DNA from: Verrucomicrobiota bacterium
GTDB lineage: Bacteria > Verrucomicrobiota > Verrucomicrobiia > Chthoniobacterales > UBA10450
DNA: 6,249 bases
Direction of reading: 5' to 3'
Assembly (NCBI GenBank): GCA_003218345.1
Contig: QHNF01000089.1
Span: 1 to 6,249, forward strand
The notes beneath the pieces were generated by a model, which ran no database searches, was not told where the DNA came from, and saw nothing but the letters and a program-made list of their open reading frames with translations. Of this stretch, positions 1 through 4,710 are shown one piece after another (positions within the stretch are counted from its first letter, which is position 1; each line of letters starts with the position of its first letter). The position numbers were made by a program, and so were the translations under genes.

Positions 1-327
1 GACGGCATTATCAGTGCGCTCCAGGTTTTGCGAATCATGCACAAAAGCGGGCAGCCATTAAGTAAATTGAAGACGTGCTTGAAAAAATATCCACAGGCCC
101 AGCGCAATCTAGTAGTGAAAGAAAAGCGCCCGCTGGCGGAGCTCACCCCGGTGATGAACTTGGTAAACGAAGCGGAGAAAGAGCTATCCGGCAAAGGCCG
201 CGTGCTCCTGCGTTATTCCGGGACCGAGCCAAAAATCCGTCTGCTCATCGAAGGAAGCGAGCCTGATAAGATAGAGAGGCAAGCGGACCGAATCGCGGAT
301 GCAATTCAAAATGCGATTGGAGCATAG
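1..327 (+). CDS. glmM: Phosphoglucosamine mutase GlmM, C-terminal fragment (5' end outside window)
   Basis: GlmM converts glucosamine-6-phosphate to glucosamine-1-phosphate in the cytoplasm, on the way to UDP-GlcNAc and peptidoglycan. Only the last 108 residues are present, out of the roughly 445 usual for the family, and the reading frame is open from base 1. The fragment starts with DGIISALQVL, which matches the end of domain 3. It then carries the C-terminal phosphate-binding domain 4, with the loop RYSGTEPKIRLLIEG at bases 211-255. That RxSGTEP loop is the sugar-phosphate-binding signature of alpha-D-phosphohexomutases. EKRPLAEL and the spacing of these blocks favour GlmM over phosphomannomutase or phosphoglucomutase, though the catalytic serine and metal site lie outside the window. 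It ends with TAG, 23 bases before scpB, so the two are probably co-transcribed. The second loop residue is Tyr, where Pro is common elsewhere; I regard this as lineage variation. Confidence 0.9.
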   Translation, partial: DGIISALQVLRIMHKSGQPLSKLKTCLKKYPQAQRNLVVKEKRPLAELTPVMNLVNEAEKELSGKGRVLLRYSGTEPKIRLLIEGSEPDKIERQADRIADAIQNAIGA

Positions 328-334
328 GACATAT

Positions 335-339
335 AGGAG
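335..339 (+). promoter_or_regulatory. Shine-Dalgarno site of scpB
   Basis: AGGAG lies 11 bases before the ATG at 351. It is the clearest ribosome-binding site in the window and supports this start for scpB. The other genes have weak or no such motif. Confidence 0.6.
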
Positions 340-350
340 CTATACGACAC

Positions 351-974
351 ATGAGTCTGACACGAGTAATCGAAGCGCTTCTATTTAGCGCGCAGAAACC
401 GCTTTCGATCCGTGAAATTGCCGCGGCAATCAAAGGCGCGGGCGCGGAGGATCCGGCAACTGACGGCCCTAACAAGTTTGTGCGTGTGAGCGAAGCAGAG
501 GTCGCCGCTGCGCTCGAACAATTGAAAGTCGAGTACATCGAACAGCAACGCGCATTTCAGCTTACTGAAAAAGCGGAAGGCTGGCAGCTGGCTACCGATC
601 CGAAATATGCCCAGTGGGTGCGCCAACTTTTTCCGGCGCCAAAACCGGCACGATTGAGTGCGCCTTCGCTGGAGACGTTGGCGATCATCGCGTATCGCCA
701 GCCTATTACGCGTGCAGAGGTTGAAGCCGTTCGCGGGGTAAACATCGATGGCGTGCTGCAAACATTGATGGAGCGCGGCTTGGTGAAGATCGCCGGACGC
801 GCCGAAATCCCCGGACGCCCGCTCCTTTATGAAACGACGCAATTTTTCCTTGATCATTTCGGACTGCGGAATCTGGATGAATTGCCAAACGTGGAAGAAC
901 TGCGTGCGCGCGATTTGCCCCTAGCTTCTCCCCGAGCGCAACCAGTAAGCGCCGCGACGCCGCCTTCCGGGTAG
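351..974 (+). CDS. scpB: Segregation and condensation protein B (ScpB)
   Basis: ScpB binds the kleisin ScpA, which bridges the SMC ATPase heads; the SMC-ScpAB complex compacts and separates sister chromosomes. The 207-residue product is close to the usual family length. Two winged-helix domains are expected: residues about 1-92 (opening SLTRVIEALLFSAQKPLS) and about 104-180. The second holds the family hallmark LETLAIIAYRQPITRAEVE (residues 108-126), then GRPLLYETTQFFLDHFGL (155-172) and LDELP (175-179). The last 20 or so residues are Pro/Ala/Ser-rich and low in complexity. The ATG at 351 fits because AGGAG lies upstream and MSLTRVIEALLF is the expected N terminus. The usual partner scpA is not adjacent; glmM is upstream instead. 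The TAG stop lies inside the left arm of an inverted repeat (970-1113), so the exact C terminus may have been set by that repeat. Identification is firm. Confidence 0.95.
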   Translation: MSLTRVIEALLFSAQKPLSIREIAAAIKGAGAEDPATDGPNKFVRVSEAEVAAALEQLKVEYIEQQRAFQLTEKAEGWQLATDPKYAQWVRQLFPAPKPARLSAPSLETLAIIAYRQPITRAEVEAVRGVNIDGVLQTLMERGLVKIAGRAEIPGRPLLYETTQFFLDHFGLRNLDELPNVEELRARDLPLASPRAQPVSAATPPSG

Positions 975-1113
975 CGCGCGTCTCGCGTGCTGGCGATGGC
1001 GTCCTCGCTATCGCGGACTTTTCGGAGTGCGCTGCTACGCGCGAGTCGTTGCCCTTATCGAAAGACTGTTTCGGCGCGACGCGGAAACCAACACGCGAGA
1101 CGCGTGCGCTACC
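970..1113. repeat. Inverted-repeat element between scpB and the serine hydrolase gene (REP-like)
   Basis: The left arm (970-993) and right arm (1088-1113) are reverse complements apart from one substitution and a 2-base insertion in the right arm. Both share the core GCGTCTCGCGTG or its complement. The left side adds a hairpin: GCGATGGCG (993-1001) pairs with CGCTATCGC (1006-1014) around TCCT with one G-T pair, and CTTTTC follows shortly after. A smaller hairpin lies on the right side, CGAAA (1040-1044) with TTTCG (1050-1054). The arms face each other across about 94 bases, the layout of paired REP-type repeats. Reading frames through it give NTRDACAT-like peptides that I associate with verrucomicrobial spacer repeats (memory, not searched). 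No transposase is present. The left hairpin could also end scpB transcripts, but the T run is too short and interrupted to call it a terminator. Confidence 0.75.
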
Positions 1114-1146
1114 GCAAGCGATCCGCGGCCGAACGACGGTTGTTTG

Positions 1147-2214
1147 ATGAGCACTGCGGAGTACAAATGCGATGTGGTTTTCAGAATTTCCAGCGCAAGC
1201 CAACTGCTGGTTGGGCTCCTTATTGCAACATCAACGTCCGCATTTGCTGAAATCCGCGCCGATGATTGTGCGCGCGCCGCAAAGTACTCTGAGAGCAGGC
1301 GCGGGGTCTCAATGCTTATGATGCAAAATGGCCGGGTGATTTTTGAACACTACGCCAATGGCGGATCGGCGCGTGGACGATGGCCGATCTTTAGCGGCAC
1401 AAAAAGTTTTTGGGGAATCGCCACGCTCGCAGCGATACGTGATGGACTATTGAAATTCGATGATCCCGTCTCGGATACAATCACGGAATGGAAGAGCGAC
1501 CCGCGCAAAGCGCAGATCACCATCCGTCAGTTACTCAACCAAACCGATGGCATTGAAGGCGCTTCTCGTCTTCAGCGCGCATCGATCCGTAACCGAAATG
1601 CCATGGCGATTCGATTACCGACCGTTGCTGAACCTGGTTCGGCTTTCGTTTATGGTCCAAGTCATCTGCAGATTTTTTCCGAGCTGCTGCGCCGAAAACT
1701 AAAAGGCCGCGACACAATCAGCTACTTCGAAGGACGTGTGTCGAACCGGCTTGGACTCGGTCGCCTCAACTTCAAAAAAGATTCTCTCGGCAATCCGTTG
1801 CCGGCAACAGGATTTGAGTTGACTGCTCGAGAATGGGCGCGCCTGGGCGAGCTGGTCCTTGGGCACGGCAATTATCACGGACGACAAATTATTCCGGCAG
1901 CTTTGTTGCGAGAGGCGTTTGCCGGGTCGCCAGCAAACCCGTCATACGGCCTCACGTTTTGGTTAAATCAGCAGGCGCCTAACGGGCGCGAGGCAGACAT
2001 GGAACGAATGCTCGACTTGCCATGGCAGAACGCGCAATGGACAGATGTTTGCATCTGCAAGGATGCCCCTCCAGACATGGTGGTGGCACTTGGCTCGGGC
2101 TATCAGCGGCTCTTCATCATTCCATCAATGAAGGCAATCATTGTGCGCCAAGGATCAAACGCAAAATTTTCCGATGCGCATTTCCTACGGCTAGTTTTGG
2201 GAAACGGAGGTTAG
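1147..2214 (+). CDS. Exported serine hydrolase, beta-lactamase class C / PBP-like family
   Basis: The product probably acts outside the cytoplasmic membrane as an acyl-serine hydrolase (penicillin-binding-protein-like, esterase or peptidase); the substrate cannot be read from sequence. From ATG 1147 the protein has 355 residues. A hydrophobic stretch, LLVGLLIA, ending in SAFA (cleavage near residue 34) gives a signal peptide. SGTK (residues 83-86) in FSGTKSFWG is the SxxK motif with the nucleophile Ser83 and Lys86. ITIRQLLNQTDGI (124-136) is a typical family block. YGPS (169-172) is the likely Tyr motif. ALGSGYQRLFIIP (314-326) sits where the third KTG/HxG-like motif is expected but reads GSG. 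A GTG at 1174, 12 bases after GGAG (1158-1161), is an equally good start (346 residues) and gives a tidier 25-residue signal peptide. Extending upstream beyond 1147 would translate repeat DNA, so longer starts were rejected. The gene stands alone between two repeat-bearing spacers. Confidence 0.85.
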   Translation: MSTAEYKCDVVFRISSASQLLVGLLIATSTSAFAEIRADDCARAAKYSESRRGVSMLMMQNGRVIFEHYANGGSARGRWPIFSGTKSFWGIATLAAIRDGLLKFDDPVSDTITEWKSDPRKAQITIRQLLNQTDGIEGASRLQRASIRNRNAMAIRLPTVAEPGSAFVYGPSHLQIFSELLRRKLKGRDTISYFEGRVSNRLGLGRLNFKKDSLGNPLPATGFELTAREWARLGELVLGHGNYHGRQIIPAALLREAFAGSPANPSYGLTFWLNQQAPNGREADMERMLDLPWQNAQWTDVCICKDAPPDMVVALGSGYQRLFIIPSMKAIIVRQGSNAKFSDAHFLRLVLGNGG

Positions 2215-2220
2215 GCATCT

Positions 2221-2240
2221 CTGCCTGACTCGGCAGGCAG
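2221..2240. terminator. Stem-loop just after the serine hydrolase gene (possible terminator)
   Basis: CTGCCTG (2221-2227) pairs perfectly with CAGGCAG (2234-2240) around a 6-base loop, starting 6 bases after the TAG stop. The position suits a transcript end or 3' stabiliser. No T run follows, so it is not a classic intrinsic terminator and could simply be a palindromic repeat. Confidence 0.35.
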
Positions 2241-2285
2241 TGCTTCCAGCCTGCCGTTCATTAGCGCGTTTAGTGATTCTACAAG

Positions 2286-2345
2286 CTCGCCGCAGCGAGT
2301 CCGTCCGATGGCGGCCAAGATGCTTGTCTGCCGAGACAGTCTCGG
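2286..2345. repeat. Two further short palindromes in the spacer before lemA
   Basis: CTCGC (2286-2290) pairs with GCGAG (2295-2299) around CGCA. CCGAGA (2331-2336) pairs with TCTCGG (2340-2345) around CAG. With the 2221-2240 stem-loop, three palindromes lie within 125 bases of a 191-base spacer that holds no convincing gene. They may be remnants of REP-like repeats; each one alone could arise by chance. Confidence 0.4.
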
Positions 2346-2405
2346 AACGCTATCCTGCCTGAGTGATTGACTTGGCTTCACATTTCTTGAACGATTCACA
2401 ATTCT

Positions 2406-3059
2406 ATGAACAAATTCGCTATCGGTTGCGGCGTGCTACTCGCAATCCTGCTTTTTATTGTTGTTATTACGGCTCTCGCGCTGGGCGGCAGTTATAATCG
2501 ACTGGTTCGCTTGCAGCAGGCCGTCGATCAAAGCTGGGCGCAGGTGCAAAACGTCTATCAGCGGCGCGCAGATTTGATTCCGAATCTGGTGAACACAGTT
2601 TCGGGCGCAGCCAATTTCGAAAAATCAACTCTCGTCGAGGTAACGAATGCGCGCGCCAGCGTCGGCCGTGTGCAACTTGACCCGAACAAAGCGCCTACCG
2701 ATGCGGCGCAGCTCCAGCAATTCCAGGCCGCGCAAGGACAGTTGAGCAACGCGCTCTCGCGCTTGCTGGTAGTGGTGGAGAGATATCCGGAATTGCGCGC
2801 CAATCAGAATTTTCTCAGTTTGCAGGCACAATTGGAAGGAACGGAGAACCGGATTTCAGTCGAACGCGGCAATTTCAATAGCGCAGTGCAAAGCTATAAT
2901 GTTGCGGTGCGCAGTTTCCCAACAAATTTGATTGCGGGTATGCTCGGTTTCCCACCGCGGCCATTTTTCACGGCGCAAACGGGCGCGGAGAGACCTCCAC
3001 CAGTGCAATTCAATTTCGGTTCACCCGCACCAGCGCCCGCGACGACGGCGACACCGTGA
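2406..3059 (+). CDS. LemA family membrane protein
   Basis: LemA proteins are small envelope proteins with one N-terminal membrane helix and a helical-bundle domain; their biochemical role is unsettled. The 217-residue product has a membrane segment at about residues 5-27 (very rich in Leu, Ile and Val). The family signature follows: GSYNRLVRLQQAVDQSW (28-44), then YQRRADLIPNLVNTV (51-65). Further conserved blocks are TLVEVTNARA (75-84), LRANQNFLSLQAQLEGTENRI (130-150) and YNVAVRSFPTNLIAGMLGF (164-182). The last 25 or so residues form a Pro/Ala/Thr-rich tail (PPPVQFNFGSPAPAPATTATP), probably disordered. ATG 2406 is chosen because it opens directly on the membrane helix; no Shine-Dalgarno motif precedes it. 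LemA genes often lie beside TPM-domain genes, as here, where two follow. The stop TGA overlaps a GTG at 3056 in a GTGA arrangement, discussed under the next gene. Confidence 0.93.
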   Translation: MNKFAIGCGVLLAILLFIVVITALALGGSYNRLVRLQQAVDQSWAQVQNVYQRRADLIPNLVNTVSGAANFEKSTLVEVTNARASVGRVQLDPNKAPTDAAQLQQFQAAQGQLSNALSRLLVVVERYPELRANQNFLSLQAQLEGTENRISVERGNFNSAVQSYNVAVRSFPTNLIAGMLGFPPRPFFTAQTGAERPPPVQFNFGSPAPAPATTATP

Positions 3060-3077
3060 ACTGCGGTGCACGGGTGC

Positions 3078-3221
3078 TCCCGCGTCGGGAAGCGCAGACA
3101 TTCTGCCCGCTGCCGCCGGCATGTTGCCGGCAGCCTTCGAGGGGCATCGCAATTCTTAAAGTGTTCATCTCGTCTTCAAAACTGTTCGGCAAAATGCTGG
3201 ACAGACCGGGCAACATGCCCG
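3078..3221. repeat. Paired inverted palindromes between lemA and the TPM gene (REP-like)
   Basis: An 11-base word, GGCATGTTGCC (3118-3128), recurs inverted as GGCAACATGCC (3209-3219). Each copy forms its own hairpin: GCCGGC (3115-3120) with GCCGGC (3126-3131) around ATGTT, and CGGGCA (3207-3212) with TGCCCG (3216-3221) around ACA. A further small palindrome, TCCCG-CGT-CGGGA, spans 3078-3090. The two halves face each other about 80 bases apart, the same layout as the 970-1113 element but with different sequence. Forward translations here read SADILPAAAG and NMPALRS, peptides I associate with verrucomicrobial intergenic repeats (memory, not searched). Confidence 0.65.
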
Positions 3222-3994
3222 CGCTCCGCAGTCGGGAAAGAAACGTTCGCGCAATCTTGCTGATTCTCATCGCGCTATTTGCGATCAGCTCACAAGCCGC
3301 CGAAGTCATTCCGCCCAAGCCGACAAGCTATTTCAACGATTACGCCGGTGTCGTTTCCAAATCCGCAGCGCTGCGGTTCAACGAACAGCTCGGCCAATTT
3401 GAGCGCGAAACATCCGATCAGGTCGTGGTGGCGGTCTTTCCGAAGATGCAGAGCGACTCTGACATTGCAGATTACACGCAACGGGTGGCCCAGGCGTGGG
3501 GGGTCGGTCAAAAGGAGCGCCGCAACGGCGTCGTTCTCTTTGTGTTCGTTCAAGACCGCAAGATGTTTATCCAGGTCGGTTACGGCTTGGAAGGCGCGCT
3601 GCCGGACATCACCGCGTTCGACATCACCGAATACAAAATCAAACCGCATTTTCGGAACGGCGATTACGAGGGAGGGATCGCGACTGGGATCGATTTTATC
3701 TGTAAGGCGATTCGGGGCGAGTACAAGGGGTCGGGAAAAACCGCTGCGGAGCAACATCGCGGTGGCGGCGCTCCAAGCTTCTTGTTTTTCATCATTTTTG
3801 TCATCGTGCTAATAGTTATTTCGAGAGTGCTGCGGCGACGTGGCGGCTGGGGCTATTCTTCTCGTGGCGGCGGTCCGGTGTTCTTCCCGATGGGCGGCGG
3901 TGGAGGCTCGTCCTCCGAAGGAGGCGGGGGGTTCAGCGGGTTCAGCGGGGGAGGCGGCAGCTTCGGCGGCGGAGGCGCAGGATCGAGTTGGTAG
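3215..3994 (+). CDS. TPM-domain (YgcG-like) membrane-anchored protein with glycine-rich tail
   Basis: From ATG 3215 the protein has 259 residues. A signal peptide covers residues 1 to about 28 (basic start, core AILLILIALFAI, then SSQAA). The TPM domain (about 38-166) shows FNDYAGVVS (40-48), WGVGQKERRNGVVLFV (95-110), VGYGLEGALPD (121-131) and FRNGDYEGGI (146-155). A membrane helix follows (FLFFIIFVIVLIVI, about 189-202), then RVLRRR. A Gly/Ser-rich tail ends in SFGGGGAGSSW, common in this family. The domain should face outside and the tail the cytoplasm. Biochemical function is uncertain; a few TPM proteins have been linked to phosphatase activity or photosystem repair. The frame is open back to GTG 3056, which overlaps the lemA stop as GTGA, but that start would add 53 repeat-derived residues ahead of the signal peptide, so ATG 3215 (or ATG 3194, 7 residues longer) is preferred. 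It is the middle gene of a lemA-TPM-TPM set. Confidence 0.88.
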   Translation: MPALRSRERNVRAILLILIALFAISSQAAEVIPPKPTSYFNDYAGVVSKSAALRFNEQLGQFERETSDQVVVAVFPKMQSDSDIADYTQRVAQAWGVGQKERRNGVVLFVFVQDRKMFIQVGYGLEGALPDITAFDITEYKIKPHFRNGDYEGGIATGIDFICKAIRGEYKGSGKTAAEQHRGGGAPSFLFFIIFVIVLIVISRVLRRRGGWGYSSRGGGPVFFPMGGGGGSSSEGGGGFSGFSGGGGSFGGGGAGSSW

Positions 3995-3998
3995 CGAA

Positions 3999-4436
3999 AT
4001 GCGAACGAAAGAATTTCTCAGTAAGCTCGAGCATGATCGGATCGTTGACGCGATTCGTGAAGCCGAATCAAAAACTTCCGGCGAGATTCGCGTTTACGTT
4101 CAGCGCGGCAAATTGAATGCCGATCCGCTAAGTTTTGCGCAGAAAAAATTTCACCGGCTCCGCATGCACAAGACGCGCGAGCGCAATGCGGTGCTGATTT
4201 TCGTAGCGCCGCGCGCGCACAAGTTTGCTGTCGTTGGCGATAGAGCGATTCACGAAAAATGCGGCGAACAATTCTGGCAGCGCGTTGTAGATGGAATGAG
4301 GACGCATTTTCAAAACGAGAAATTCAGCCACGCGCTGGTCGAAGGGATCGGGGAGATTGGGAAACTGCTAGCCGCACATTTTCCGAAAACGGCGGCAAAC
4401 GCGGATGAATTGCCCGATGACGTAATTGAACGGTAG
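3999..4436 (+). CDS. Small soluble TPM-domain protein, third gene of the LemA-TPM module
   Basis: The 145-residue product has no signal peptide or membrane helix, so it is probably cytoplasmic. It belongs to the short TPM-domain branch: RIVDAIREAESKTSGEIRVYV (residues 14-34) opens the domain. ERNAVLIFVAPRAHKFAVVGD (61-81) is the central strand block with the conserved GD, followed by IHEKCGEQFW (84-93). The domain closes at about FSHALVEGIGEIGKLLAAHFP (109-129), with a short acidic tail after it. ATG 3999 starts 4 bases after the TAG stop of the previous gene, so translation is probably coupled; the only GGAGG nearby (3971-3975) is too far upstream to serve. This frame stays open upstream over the previous gene's glycine-rich tail, but that extension is compositional shadow and was rejected. 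A LemA protein followed by a large anchored TPM protein and a small soluble one suggests a shared envelope role, not a proven one. Confidence 0.88.
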   Translation: MRTKEFLSKLEHDRIVDAIREAESKTSGEIRVYVQRGKLNADPLSFAQKKFHRLRMHKTRERNAVLIFVAPRAHKFAVVGDRAIHEKCGEQFWQRVVDGMRTHFQNEKFSHALVEGIGEIGKLLAAHFPKTAANADELPDDVIER

Positions 4437-4478
4437 GGTCGGCGCGCTGCGCCGACCGGACGCCGCAGCGCGGGGTCC
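4437..4478. terminator. Tandem GC-rich hairpins after the second TPM gene (probable transcript end)
   Basis: GGTCGGCGC (4437-4445) pairs perfectly with GCGCCGACC (4449-4457) around GCT, starting on the base after the stop codon. A second hairpin abuts it (4458-4478): GGAC with GTCC and CCGC with GCGG, one G-G mismatch between them, loop AGC. This is the strongest predicted structure in the window and lies between two unrelated gene blocks. No T run follows, so termination by the usual intrinsic mechanism is uncertain; a palindromic repeat is the alternative. Confidence 0.5.
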
Positions 4479-4490
4479 CAACCAAACCGC

Positions 4491-4529
4491 CACTTGCAAA
4501 AGTGCCGGATTGGCGTTTATTGGGCACTT
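4491..4529 (+). promoter_or_regulatory. Possible alternative-pairing RNA in the rpoA leader
   Basis: CACTT (4491-4495) can pair with AAGTG (4500-4504) around GCAA. AAGTGCC (4500-4506) can instead pair with GGCACTT (4523-4529). The two hairpins share a strand and exclude each other, as in attenuators. The stems are short (5 and 7 pairs), so chance is a real possibility. GAGTTTTGTAAT follows at 4536-4547. Confidence 0.25.
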
Positions 4530-4635
4530 CGCAGCGAGTTTTGTAATTACGCCGTTGGTCCCTGGGTCTCCATCGCTGGATGCGAGGCCGCACTCGCCAG
4601 GGGGAACCCGGTGAAAGAAGGAATTTCGATTTAAG

Positions 4636-4705
4636 ATTTTCGAATTGCGGTTGCGCTGGCCGTAGCCGGTTTTTAATCATCAATCGAGAATCGACATTCG
4701 AAAAT
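4636..4705. repeat. 10-base perfect inverted repeat ending 5 bases before rpoA
   Basis: ATTTTCGAAT (4636-4645) is the exact reverse complement of ATTCGAAAAT (4696-4705), separated by 50 bases. The segment is AT-rich and built of TTCGAA/ATCGA-type words. In RNA the right arm would be paired directly upstream of the rpoA ATG at 4711, where a ribosome binds. It could be a degenerate spacer repeat or a translation-control element; sequence alone does not decide. Confidence 0.5.
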
Positions 4706-4710
4706 AGAAG

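Noticed and set aside
1027..1146. Upstream extension of the serine hydrolase frame from GTG 1027
   Set aside because: The added 40 residues are translated from the repeat's right arm (NTRDACAT) and would put non-native sequence ahead of a clean signal peptide.
706..1203. Minus-strand open frame of 165 codons opposite scpB and the following spacer
   Set aside because: It overlaps the firmly identified scpB and runs through the 970-1113 palindrome, giving Arg/Ala/Ser-rich text with no recognisable domain. It is best explained as repeat and shadow translation.
2367..2402. Possible lemA promoter: TTGACT at 2367-2372
   Set aside because: The -35-like box is good, but nothing at 16-18 bases downstream resembles a -10 box; the nearest AT-rich word is 24 bases away.
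3056..3214. Long TPM protein form starting at GTG 3056, overlapping the lemA stop
   Set aside because: The GTGA overlap is attractive, but the 53 extra residues come from hairpin repeat DNA, are Cys/Arg/Pro-rich, and would bury the signal peptide. Retained as a finding, not as the start.
4520..4547. Possible rpoA promoter: TTGGGC (4520-4525) and TGTAAT (4542-4547), 16-base gap
   Set aside because: The -10-like word matches 5 of 6 bases but the -35 matches only 3 of 6. A promoter is expected in this spacer, yet this evidence does not fix its position; TTTAAT at 4672-4677 is a rival.
4437..4710. A small protein gene in the rpoA leader (forward frame from 4426 or 4580)
   Set aside because: These frames translate hairpin and AT-rich repeat sequence, have no ribosome site, and one overlaps rpoA out of frame. 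No protein-like pattern was seen.
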